The notes under the pieces: generated by a model
Database searches by the model: none
Seen by the model: only the letters and a program-made list of their open reading frames with translations
What the model was told of the DNA's origin: nothing
Part shown: in pieces, positions 34,555 through 42,672 of the stretch
How the letters are laid out: each line of letters begins with the position of its first letter
Numbering within the stretch: the first letter of the stretch is position 1
Assembly (NCBI RefSeq): GCF_004310285.1
Contig: NZ_SISF01000026.1
Span: 62,001 to 126,000 of the forward strand
DNA length: 64,000 nt
Reading direction: 5' to 3'
DNA from: Agrobacterium cavarae
Lineage (GTDB): Bacteria > Pseudomonadota > Alphaproteobacteria > Rhizobiales > Rhizobiaceae
Made by a program: the position numbers and the translations under genes

Positions 34555-35768
34555 GCTCTACTCCATGCATCGCGCACTAATGCTTCGACCTCAGCGTTGA
34601 CACTGTCCATCGCCTCGACAGCTCGATCATAGGTCTGCCGGTTCATCGTCTCCCGACCCGCCTCGTAGATCGTCTGCTTGGAAAGGCCGGCGTCCGAAAC
34701 AGCGGTCGATTTCACCATCATGGAGGTTAGGACGCGCTCACCAAAAATACTCCTGAGAAAAGCAACGATTTGCGCCTGCGGCCCATCATTCGGCTCATAG
34801 CGCGTGACCAGATAGCGCATCCAGTCGTAGTCGAGGTTCCCGCCTGCCTCTCTCACTACATTCAAAAGATCCGATGTCATCGACAGAAATTGGTTCATCG
34901 AAGCCACGTCCAACATTTGCGGGTGCACGGTGATCAGGACGGCCGTCGCGGCACAGAGGGCCGACAAGGTGAGAAACCCGAGCGTCGGAGGGCAATCGAT
35001 TACGACGACATCATAATTGCCTTGCACCTCCGTCAGTGCCGAACTGACACGCATGAAGAACATATCGGTATCGTCACCGTCTCGTGAGGCGAGAGCACGC
35101 GGGGTGTCGTGCTCAAACTCGTGAAGCTCTAAGTTACCGGGGATAAGATCCAAGCCTGAGAAATAGGTCTTCCTGACGATCTCTGTGACAGACCGTCGAT
35201 GCTCGTCGTATCGGATAGCACCATAAAGAGTCTGATTTTCATCGACATCGAATTCCGGCTGAAAGCCCAGCATCGCCGACATCGATGCCTGTGGATCCAA
35301 GTCCACCGCAAGCACGCGATAACCGCGCAGAGCTAAATATTGGGCGAGATGGATGGCAGTGGTCGTCTTCCCTGAGCCGCCTTTGAAATTCGTGACAGCG
35401 ATGACTTGTAGGTGGTCATTTTCACGACGACCAGGTAGGTAGGTTGGCTTCGTCCGTCCGAGAATTTGGCGGATCGTATGAACCTCGCTGAGCGAGAATG
35501 TTCTCTTGCCCGAAGCAGTCTTTTCTGAGGTGACCGCATCTTCCTGAGTGGCTATGTGCCTGACGTAACTGTCCGTGACGCCAAGAAGCTTTGCGGTCTC
35601 GCTGCTGCTGAACCGCCGAAGCGACTTTTTTGAGCTTGGAGAGAACAACCGCTCAAAAAGCTCTTGTAGCTTCGAGCTCAGGACGGCAGAATCTGTCCCA
35701 ATGGTTTCGTCGATCGAAACACGATTGCCTTTTTCCATTTTCACGGAAATTGCCGCCCTATTCGCCAT
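34551..35768 (-). CDS. repA: RepA partition ATPase (ParA family)
   Basis: 405 residues. An N-terminal helix-turn-helix (SSSETAKLLGVTDSYVRHIA) precedes the ParA ATPase: Walker A NFKGGSGKTTTAIHLAQYLALRG, A-prime VLAVDLDPQASMSAMLGF, Walker B VVIDCPPTLGFL. RepA segregates the plasmid with RepB and represses the repABC promoter. It is the first gene of the operon; the AT-rich region 35769-36000 should hold the promoter. Confidence 0.97.
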   Translation of the reverse strand: MANRAAISVKMEKGNRVSIDETIGTDSAVLSSKLQELFERLFSPSSKKSLRRFSSSETAKLLGVTDSYVRHIATQEDAVTSEKTASGKRTFSLSEVHTIRQILGRTKPTYLPGRRENDHLQVIAVTNFKGGSGKTTTAIHLAQYLALRGYRVLAVDLDPQASMSAMLGFQPEFDVDENQTLYGAIRYDEHRRSVTEIVRKTYFSGLDLIPGNLELHEFEHDTPRALASRDGDDTDMFFMRVSSALTEVQGNYDVVVIDCPPTLGFLTLSALCAATAVLITVHPQMLDVASMNQFLSMTSDLLNVVREAGGNLDYDWMRYLVTRYEPNDGPQAQIVAFLRSIFGERVLTSMMVKSTAVSDAGLSKQTIYEAGRETMNRQTYDRAVEAMDSVNAEVEALVRDAWSRA

Positions 35769-35906
35769 TCACGCCATTCCTAAAAATTCCTGATATTTTG
35801 CGTGAATGATGATCATGCGTATCGTATCGTCAAGCTATTTTTAGTTAAAGCGTCTAAACGACTTTGCGCTCAACCCGATATCTTTGTTTTTCAATGCCTT
35901 ACAATG

Positions 35907-35922
35907 ATTGTCAGGTGACAAT
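35907..35922. promoter_or_regulatory. Palindrome upstream of repA, candidate partition site or operator (copy 2)
   Basis: ATTGTCA-GG-TGACAAT, identical in both arms to the palindrome downstream of repB. It lies about 140 bases before the repA start, in the operon's promoter region. Two matching copies bracketing repAB suggest a RepB or RepA binding site. Confidence 0.5.
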
Positions 35923-36642
35923 TTTTGCCGACCGATATTCGAAGGAAATTCAATACGCGAGAATCGGATAGAATCGCTTCTGTTTATTGGAGGGTTTAGT
36001 CAGCGCCCTCCTTGATCTTGGAATCAACAAGATACCGGCGCATACGCATCTAAGGCTGCGTGGTTGGCATGCAAGTTACACTAGGATTCGGTAGGTAATA
36101 GATGATGACGGCGGGCAGGTCAGGCCCTCTTCCGCACAGTTCCGAAACGGTAAGTTTTCTTACCCAATGCAGTGAGCCGAGAAACTCGTAGTCGTGACGG
36201 TCTCCGCAATGCGGCAATCCCCGGCGTCATCGATATGCGCGTGTCGGCCAACGGTGTAAGGATGGTCGTTGCGAGCCAATAGCGCTCCAGCCCCCGGTGA
36301 CGGATGTTCTGCTTCATGATCCAAAACCATCCTGATGGCACTTTCACGGACTTCAGCTGAAAACTTCTTCCTTGTCTTGCTAATAATGGCTCCCGTCTCT
36401 CAGAAGTTGGAACCTCCGGCAGACGCGGGCGGTTCAACCGTTAGCGGTTGGCAATGCCTCCAATGGCAGCGGCGACGAGATGGAGCGAGGCGACAAGCGC
36501 CCTGGCCGCTCTTGCGGCCGGAGCCTTCGCCATCACCTCGGCGCTAGTTGGGAGCGCGGCTACGGCTCCAGAGCAGCTCAGCCTAGGTGAGATGTCGGGT
36601 GAAAATGCGAAGCTTGAACATTTGGCTGTCCGAGGGGTGGGG
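35923..36642. other. Stretch without a supported gene
   Basis: About 700 bases between the rep promoter and the broken methylase. Open frames on both strands (for example 36120-36437 minus, 36448-36717 plus) lack ribosome sites and known motifs. I see nothing I can assign. Confidence 0.4.
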
Positions 36643-37493
36643 TTAGGGGACCCCTCGGTAACGCTTCGGCCGAAGGCTGGCCGTGAGATCGCGGCGACCA
36701 GACCGTACGCGACATAAAAACAAACTGAGCTGGCCGCGCATATCGGCTGTGTAAGTCGCAACCGTAGTGGATGTGGGCTTTGGGGTATCTCCGGTGCCGG
36801 CGTCTCGGATCGCAAATCGCGCTGCTGCCTCTGGCGCATCGTCCATCTTTCTGAGCTTACCAGCCCATCCGCCGAGAACATGGGCGCAGGTCGCCCATTC
36901 CTCCCGAAACTCCATTCTGAGAATATCACCCTTGATGACGAGGGCGGGGATGTGCATCAACGCGAATTGAATATAGGCCATGTGGACCACCCGGCGATCA
37001 ACATCAACCGCCGTCACGTGAAGGCATTGTTGATAATTGAAGCCAGCCTCCCTGACGGCTCGGCCAAAGCGATGATCATGGTGCCAGATCCGCACGCCGG
37101 TTCCTGGGCGCACATGAAACCCCTCCCCTTCAGTTTCTGCGTGATCGTCTGTCCCATCATCTGGTAGATCGGACACGGGGTGAAAAACTGGCCGCGCGCC
37201 GTGTTGTGAAGCTCAAGAGCATGGAACACCGGACCGAGGATGTCGGTCGGGCTTGCTTCGAAAGCCTGAATGAGTTCGCCCATGATCTGTGGGAAAAGGT
37301 CTAGCGCCTCGCAGTCATACCGCGTGATGATTTCGATATAACGGCTCTCGCGCTTTTCTCTGTGACGGAGATCGACAGCGTTGCTGAACGAGATCGCCGC
37401 ACAATCGCACCAGTCGCCGAAGACCGTATAGAGGTCATGGCTGTAGCGCATCGCTTGAAACAGCTTCACGATGGATTGGGTATATTGTGTCAT
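36643..37493 (-). pseudogene. N-6 DNA methyltransferase, frameshifted
   Basis: From the ATG at 37493 the protein reads MTQYTQSIVKLFQAMRYSHDLYTVFGDWCDCAAISFSNAVD ... HALELHNTARGQFFTPCPIYQMMGQ ... EPACGSGTMIIALAE, an HsdM-like methylase common on rhizobial plasmids with SAM motif PACGSGTM. At about 37065-37070 a base is missing; in the next frame it continues VREAGFNYQQCLHVTAVDVDRRVVHMAYIQFALMHIP and ends near GQLSLF. The catalytic NPPF/DPPY motif is not found. One frameshift breaks an otherwise recognisable enzyme; it may be a sequencing error or a real decay. Confidence 0.8.
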
Positions 37494-38138
37494 CTCGTCC
37501 GATCCCGATTGTTCGCGCCAGTGGCTTTTCCTTGCCCCTCTCGGCAGGGGCTGCGCTCCTGCTCCCCGATCTCGTGCGGAACAGCGGGGGTTGGGGGGGG
37601 CAAGGAGAAAGTCGGTAGGGGGATCGCCCACCCGAAGGGCAGCGCGGACCTGCGCATGTCCTGCACGACCGGAGCGCAGCGACGGGAGGAAGGATGGGGA
37701 AACCGGAATTTGTCCTTGTGGAGGATGGGGAGCAGCGTTCCCCATCCTCCTCCTAAGAAAAAATGAGAGCATCGGAGAAATCAGCATAGCGGCGACCGAC
37801 GGGCGGATTTCGGGAATTCTCGCACGCTGGCGCGGAGACAGGGCAGCCGCAGGAGACTTAGCATAGCGCCACGAAGCGGAAGCCGGGACCGACTGCCCCC
37901 GCGCCGGCGTTCGGTGCGAAAAGTCGAAGGTGCTTCAGCGCCCGCTTCCTGACGATGGCCTGGTGCTGCTTCCCGTCGAGAACGAGAGCAAGCCACTTGA
38001 TCTGTTCGGGTGACAGGGTGGGTGGGGAGTTCGAGGGGCGGGGCCGACAGGGGGAGCCCTTCGAAGGCGGCCGGGTTCGTCGTGAAAACCCGGCCTGATC
38101 GGGTCCGCCGCGCCTGATGGCGTTCCTGTCTTCGTTCT
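37494..38138. other. Stretch without a supported gene
   Basis: GC-rich and repetitive (runs of G near 37590). A minus-strand frame at 37858-38196 ends with LSPEQIKWLALVLDGKQHQAIVRKRALKHLRLF and could be a degraded gene, but its start is proline/arginine-rich and it overlaps 38139-38450. No assignment. Confidence 0.4.
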
Positions 38139-38450
38139 CTAACAAACGATCTCCAGCGTCAACGACGATCGCTCGCAGAGCTGCGCGGCGATGCATTCTG
38201 CGTCATGGAAACTGATGCAATCGGTGATGGCTTCGCAACCACCAGCGATCAGCCTCCCGTAGATCGTGAAAAACTGCGCCTCGTCGCGGGATATTCCACC
38301 TTCGATCATCGTTCCGCTCTCGCCATCCTCGGCAGCATCGATGCACCCGCCAAGCTCTAGATCGGAGAATGTTCTCCAATCAGGCTCTTTCAGGTCCGTG
38401 CAGCAGTTGAACAGAATGTTAGGTGCGAAGGTTGCGGAATCGGGGCGCAT
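38139..38450 (-). CDS. Small protein after the DUF932 gene
   Basis: 103 residues, acidic, seven cysteines, no membrane segment. Its ATG overlaps the stop of the DUF932 gene (TGATG), so it is translated from the same message. Tracts such as EDGESGTMIEGGISRDEAQFFTIYGRLIAGGCEAITDC are unlike anything I recognise. Context suggests a plasmid-establishment or anti-defence accessory role; this is inference. Confidence 0.6.
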   Translation of the reverse strand: MRPDSATFAPNILFNCCTDLKEPDWRTFSDLELGGCIDAAEDGESGTMIEGGISRDEAQFFTIYGRLIAGGCEAITDCISFHDAECIAAQLCERSSLTLEIVC

Positions 38451-39304
38451 CAGCGCGCCCCTTTCAGCTTTGCCATCTCCTCACCAAGAAGCCACAGCGC
38501 TTTGTTGAGTCTGATATCCTGATCGATCCCGGTGACAGCACGGGATTTGACACGGCGAGGGCGTCCAAGGTCGTCGCGGCCAACTGCCCGAATCCCGCCT
38601 TTGATCGCATTCTCCTGCACGACGTTCCATGTGCTCCAAAGATCATTTCCGAGATCGCCGGAGCGGCGTTGCGTCAAAAGCTGCTCAGGCTTGATGGGCG
38701 TCGTTACTTCGCCGCTGCTGTCGCCAAAGCGCAGAAGATGGGCACTCCTTGCGAGGATCTCCCGCTCGTCGCGATTGAGCTGCATGTTCGACCAGTCCTG
38801 TGGGGCAACAAGTGCCTGCTCGGCAGCCTTCAGGACAGTATAGGTCCCATCGATCACCTTGCCCTGCACGTCCCCGGAATGGCGCACCTTGATTTCCTCC
38901 ACCTTGCCGGTCTTGGCGACAAGCGAGTTGAGGCAACGGATGCGAAACAGACCCGCCATCAATTCATAGGCGCTTGTCCCGTCATTCGCGTTCTTCAGAA
39001 GGATTTCGCAGACGGTATCGCCAACATTGTAGGTCTTGCCATCGTCGATGCGGCGAAGACGGATAAGATGTTTCGTAAACTCTGCTTTGCCCTCGGTGCG
39101 ACTGGTGGCCTGTCGAGCGCCGACGGGCACAAAACCTTCCTTCGTCAGCCCACGCAAAATCTCGATGGTCGGAATAGGCTGAAAGCGTTCCGAACGGCTT
39201 TCATGTGCGGACAAGGCAAAGATGGATGGCGCGACCTTGCGCATTTCATCCTCGGTCAAGGCGCGGCCAGTGTCGAAACGTGCTGTGTCTGTGTAGATGC
39301 TCAT
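38450..39304 (-). CDS. DUF932 (phage/plasmid-related) protein
   Basis: 284 residues from the ATG at 39304, with GGAG ten bases upstream. Typical DUF932 features are present: ALTEDEMRKVAPSIFALSAHESRSERFQPIPTIEILRGLTKEGFVPVGARQ near the N-terminus and LNRDEREILARSAHLLRFG later. The family is frequent next to plasmid transfer and anti-restriction genes; its activity is not established. It is preceded by a long leader that is nearly identical to the leader of the ParB-like gene. Confidence 0.88.
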   Translation of the reverse strand: MSIYTDTARFDTGRALTEDEMRKVAPSIFALSAHESRSERFQPIPTIEILRGLTKEGFVPVGARQATSRTEGKAEFTKHLIRLRRIDDGKTYNVGDTVCEILLKNANDGTSAYELMAGLFRIRCLNSLVAKTGKVEEIKVRHSGDVQGKVIDGTYTVLKAAEQALVAPQDWSNMQLNRDEREILARSAHLLRFGDSSGEVTTPIKPEQLLTQRRSGDLGNDLWSTWNVVQENAIKGGIRAVGRDDLGRPRRVKSRAVTGIDQDIRLNKALWLLGEEMAKLKGAR

Positions 39305-39307
39305 GAT

Positions 39308-39654
39308 GGTATCTCCAACGGTTCCCGATATCCGAGAGAGCAAGCCCCGCAGTGGGCGAAGCCTTTCGCCACCGTTTCGGTGGATGTGCCCTCACATCCT
39401 CCGGAACGAAGGGGAAAGGGCGAAGCCCGCTCCCCGTTGGTCTGTCGGGCTAGTCATGGGTCCGGACGGCTGAAAAACGGAAGGTTCGGCGCGCAAGCGG
39501 TGAAAGCCGCTTTTTCTGACGGCCGGACAGGCGAAGCCTGCTTGCCCATTGGCGAGACCGGGAGACCATCATAGAGCGGGGAAACAGACAGGAAGAAGGG
39601 CAGCAAGCACGAGCAGCTGCACCGTGCGGAAGAGAGCGCCGGAGGGCGGTCACG
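39308..39654 (-). repeat. Leader sequence, copy A (matches 47896-48240)
   Basis: About 345 bases directly upstream of the DUF932 start. By eye about nine of ten positions match the sequence at 47896-48240 in the same orientation relative to its gene. It holds several short hairpins (for example ACCG-TTTC-GGT and CCGGACAGG) and no long open frame. A shared promoter/leader, possibly active on single-stranded DNA, is inferred. Confidence 0.8.
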
Positions 39655-39721
39655 TCGTTGTTATGAAAAGATTTTAATTGAAGAAGCTGTCCACGGCCTT
39701 AATCGCAACCACGAGGGTAAA

Positions 39722-39982
39722 ATGAACCGTCTTCATTGTATGCTTACTGCAGCCACATTCGTTGCTATGGCGGGTGCTTCCACCATCGCCCATGCGATGG
39801 GCAACCCTGCTTCCGCCTTCTGCAATGAAATGGGCGGACGATCAGAAACCGCGACATTGAAATCAGGCGACGAGATTGGTCTGTGCTATCTTCCAGGCAA
39901 GAAGGTCGTTGAAGAGTGGACCCTATTTCACATGTTCGATGGAAAGGTCCCATCAGACGATGACAATCCGTTTCTCGACTGA
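39722..39982 (+). CDS. Small exported DUF333-like protein
   Basis: 86 residues with a signal peptide (LTAATFVAMAGASTIAHA). The mature part begins MGNPASAFCNEMGGRSETA and has GLCYLPGKKVVEEWTLF, the pattern of DUF333 proteins (NPAS-x-x-C-x-x-x-G-G, C-x-x-P-x-G-x-x-C-x-x-W). These are small periplasmic or lipid-anchored proteins of uncertain role. A clear terminator follows at 40012-40037. Confidence 0.8.
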   Translation: MNRLHCMLTAATFVAMAGASTIAHAMGNPASAFCNEMGGRSETATLKSGDEIGLCYLPGKKVVEEWTLFHMFDGKVPSDDDNPFLD

Positions 39983-40011
39983 CATGGCCTGAGCAAGGCA
40001 GAGAATTATAA

Positions 40012-40037
40012 GGGAGCGTTCTTACGCTCCCTTTTTT
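40012..40037 (+). terminator. Rho-independent terminator of the DUF333-like gene
   Basis: GGGAGCG (40012-40018), loop TTCTTA, CGCTCCC (40025-40031), then TTTTTT. It is 30 bases after the 39982 stop. Confidence 0.9.
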
Positions 40038-40194
40038 GTTTAATGGAGCGCTCGCTCTCGGGGTCGTCTCTCTGAGGAACCACTCAGTGGCTCATGGTCT
40101 GATGCCGTTATCGATCATTTACGTGAATCATGACCAGCGAACTGATTCAAAACTCTGATTGGACACGAGCAGCCGTAACGGCGAGAATCGCCGC

Positions 40195-40437
40195 ATGCCG
40201 ATACAGCCTTCGCCCTTTTACGCCGAACGCCTCGATCCTGCCCGCAACATGGCGCGGTTCTACGCGCTTGAGGTTTGCGAGGATCTGTTTGGCACGATCT
40301 GGCTCGAGCGACGTTGGGGCCGGATCGGAAGCCGCGGCCAAATCAAGGTCGAGCTGATCGGCAGAGGCGAGGATCCGTTCACGCGTCTTGCAGCGCTGGC
40401 GCGCAAAAAGACGCAGCGCGGCTATCAACAAAAGTAA
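40195..40437 (+). CDS. WGR-domain protein
   Basis: 80 residues from the ATG at 40195 (an in-frame TTG at 40159 is possible). The sequence MARFYALEVCEDLFGTIWLERRWGRIGSRGQIKVELIGRGEDPFTRLAALARKKTQRGY is a single complete WGR domain, with the W-G-R signature. WGR domains bind DNA ends or nucleic acid in PARPs and, as stand-alone plasmid proteins, have no defined role. A strong hairpin follows at 40487-40510. Confidence 0.88.
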   Translation: MPIQPSPFYAERLDPARNMARFYALEVCEDLFGTIWLERRWGRIGSRGQIKVELIGRGEDPFTRLAALARKKTQRGYQQK

Positions 40438-40486
40438 TGTCCGCCGACTGGCGGTCCTTCTTCAGGCCGACCGACGATAAGACGAT

Positions 40487-40510
40487 GCCCCCGGCTTTTG
40501 GCCGGGGGGC
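40487..40510. terminator. GC-rich hairpin between convergent genes
   Basis: CCCCCGGC-TTTT-GGCCGGGGG lies between the convergent WGR and DUF736 genes, 50 bases after one and 11 after the other. It probably ends transcripts from both sides, although no T-run follows. Confidence 0.65.
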
Positions 40511-40520
40511 TGTCGAGCTG

Positions 40521-40841
40521 TCAGTCCCACGCGATGACGGCCATCAGCTCGTCATCGTCCTGTCCGGGATAGCGGCCGAGATTGGCGTTGAGCTTGCCAT
40601 AGCCTGTGTTAACGGAGAGGGTGAAGTAGTCGCCGCCGTTCTGGTTCTTCTTCTGCCAGATGCCGCCGATTTCGACACGGCGGCCACGGGGCGTCTTGGC
40701 GAAGAGGCGATAGACCGGAGCCTTGGCGTTGGTGCTGTCGAATTCTTCACCGAAAATATCGAGGTCGTATGCGAGCGATGCGATGTTGCCGGTGAGCGTG
40801 TTGTTGTCGTTGAAGCGGATGAAGTTGACGAGATCGGTCAT
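40521..40841 (-). CDS. DUF736 family protein
   Basis: 106 residues from the ATG at 40841 with AAGGAG upstream; the longer open frame has no site. The protein reads FIRFNDNNTLTGNIASLAYDLDIFGEEFDSTNAKAPVYRLFAKTPRGRRVEIGGIWQKKNQNGGDYFTLSVN, matching the compact DUF736 fold widespread on plasmids of alphaproteobacteria. Function unknown. Its 5' region (40842-41212) is long and gene-free, as for the DUF932 and ParB-like genes. Confidence 0.88.
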   Translation of the reverse strand: MTDLVNFIRFNDNNTLTGNIASLAYDLDIFGEEFDSTNAKAPVYRLFAKTPRGRRVEIGGIWQKKNQNGGDYFTLSVNTGYGKLNANLGRYPGQDDDELMAVIAWD

Positions 40842-41212
40842 GGCGGTGTCTCCTTGGTTTGCGTTGCCGATGGTCACGACAGAGCGGCCGGAAGACGGGC
40901 TGATTGCACCCGAAGGGGCAGAGCGGATGCGGAGCACCGCAGGCAGCAAGGAATTTGCTTCGCGAGGAATGGCGTCCGCCAGGGGAAATTCGTTGATGAG
41001 TGCGGTTGCTGTCAGACTGGCCGGCCGCAGTGACCCATCGACTGAGGCAACGCGACCCAAGGAGAGACCGGGTTCTCTCGATCACGTCTCATCCCCTTCG
41101 ATGATAACGACACGCTCACCGGGATCATCCGCCGCTCATTAAGGGCGATATCTTCGGTGAAGAATTTGCCAGCGCGATGACCCAAGCAATAGCTCTTTCT
41201 CTCTGCCCACTC

Positions 41213-41510
41213 AGGCTCCGGGACCGCTTCTCGTCTATTATGGAGGGCATTTGGAGAAGAGGAACCGGTAGGAACGGCGTTGGTCTGCTGCAGTCTCGCA
41301 ACATATTGTCGTGCATTTCGACGCCAGCCTTACCGCCAATCCGAGTTGATGTTGAGCCTCCGTAGCTCATGTCTAAAACACCATTCCAACAGCCTCTGGC
41401 CTAAAGCCGGGGGCGTCGTCATTCCATCGACGGAAGATTTCCATACGGGCGGGCAGGGGTGCGCGAGGGGAAGGGCCGAAGGGGGTTCCCCTCGCCCGAG
41501 TCAGCGGCCC
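41213..41510 (-). repeat. Diverged repeat, copy 1 (matches about 44676-44960)
   Basis: A roughly 290-base block beginning CCGCTTCTCGTC and ending in the GC-rich run CCGAAGGGGGTTCCC is recognisably the same as 44676-44960 (shared: CCGCTTCTCGTCT, CGTTGGT, CATGTCTAA, ACACCAT, CCATACGGGCGGGCAGGGG, GGGCCGAAGGGGGTTCC). It lies downstream of the dead TumA gene, as copy 2 lies downstream of the intact one. Confidence 0.75.
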
Positions 41511-41876
41511 TCACGCTGCTAACTTAAAGGTCACATCGAATTCAAAGTGAATTCCATCATAAGGAAACTCAACACCCTTTTCATGTCGCTCAAGAACATC
41601 GCTGTTGATGAGCGTCGTGATGTCGCGGTGAACAGCTTGTACATCGCGATTGACACGTCTTGCGACTTCGCGGATCGCAAGTGGTCCCTGAGCGGTCAGC
41701 GCCTTTACGATATCGAGCCGCAACGGAGCGAGAATACGATGCATGTCCTCGTAAGTTTCAAATCCGAGGGTGGGCGCAGCGTCTGTCAGTTTTCAAGACT
41801 TGGCGAGATCGGCCTTGGCGAGAATCTCAGTTTCCAGATCATCGAAGGTACTCAAACGTACGGTCAGTTTGGTCAT
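41511..41876 (-). pseudogene. TumA-type antitoxin, interrupted by one stop codon
   Basis: From the ATG at 41876: MTKLTVRLSTFDDLETEILAKADLAKS, then TGA at 41793-41795, then in the same frame KLTDAAPTLGFETYEDMHRILAPLRLDIVKALTAQGPLAIREVARRVNRDVQAVHRDITTLI. The second part is a winged helix-turn-helix like the antitoxin at 45006-45377. A single nonsense codon separates two otherwise intact halves; internal restart at 41744 could still make the DNA-binding part. Confidence 0.8.
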
Positions 41877-42166
41877 GCCAGAATCCTTTCGATGCCTGTT
41901 CTGAATGCCCTTAAGCAGGCTGCGCAGATTGTTGAGCTCGATTGGTTCTTCGCGTCCCTCTATGTGGCATGGTCCCTTTCCCGTGCTCATTGTCATACCG
42001 AAGAACACAAACGCCCTTCACGACAAGAGCAAGGCGATATTTCCTGAGTATGGACACTACCGGGAACCAGCTTGGGCAATTCCCACAACACGATCTCGTA
42101 GAATGAGCGCTCGGAAAGAGCGACGCAAGATTTCTGAATGAGAACTGCTTTCATGTTGTTGGCCAT
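41873..42166 (-). pseudogene. TumE-type toxin, multiple frameshifts
   Basis: Pieces in different minus-strand frames align to the intact TumE at 45374: MKAVLIQKSCVALSERSFYEIVLWELPK, then KYRLALVVKGVCVLRYDNEHGKG, then REEPIELNNLRSLL and LRAFRTGIERILA ending in a TGA that overlaps the antitoxin ATG. At least two frameshifts are needed, so no working toxin is made. Confidence 0.75.
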
Positions 42167-42218
42167 AACAACAGAGATGCCCGTTGTCAGCAAAAACAAC
42201 AGACGCTTTCATCGATAA

Positions 42219-42292
42219 GTCGGACGCGGCAATGGCGTCCCGGCGGAGCGCTGCCTTGATGGTATAGCTGTTGCGGTTCCATGATGGACTCC
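42219..42292 (-). pseudogene. Fragment of a ParB-like gene
   Basis: The minus strand reads SWNRNSYTIKAALRRDAIAASD, almost identical to an internal piece of the ParB-like protein at 45762-47789. It abuts the dead TumE gene and has neither start nor end. It marks the far edge of the old duplication. The following 42293-42672 is AT-rich with no gene seen. Confidence 0.75.
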
Positions 42293-42672
42293 ACCAAGTC
42301 TTCATCTTGCGAAAAGGTTTTGATGGTGTCCCCAAATATTTAGTTCACGTTGTTCTAGGTAGCGTCGAAGAGCAGTCCCGCAAGGTCACTACGCTTCATC
42401 TAATCAGGCCGTAAGGCACGCATTCCGCGTTGCAGAGAAGAAACGCGAAACCTTCCAGAAGCATTCTGAATTTTCCCCTTGTGTTCGCAATAGGGAGAAG
42501 TTCCTCATTATGTAAGATCATAGTGATAACCAATAAATATCTTTAACTCCTTACCACTAACAGAGACCAGAAGACCGGCTGCAGTTGCCATCAAAGAAGG
42601 TAGTTCGGGAATTGTCGGAGGTGACTTTCAACCGCAGCACTACGAGCCTCCGGCCTGAACGGTCGATTTAAT

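Noticed and set aside
36448-36717. 89-codon plus-strand frame resembling an exported peptide
   Set aside because: The alanine-rich start comes from GC-rich antisense sequence; no ribosome site and it overlaps the broken methylase.
37858-38196. 112-codon minus-strand frame
   Set aside because: Arginine/proline-rich beginning, overlap with the better supported 38139-38450 gene and no recognised family.
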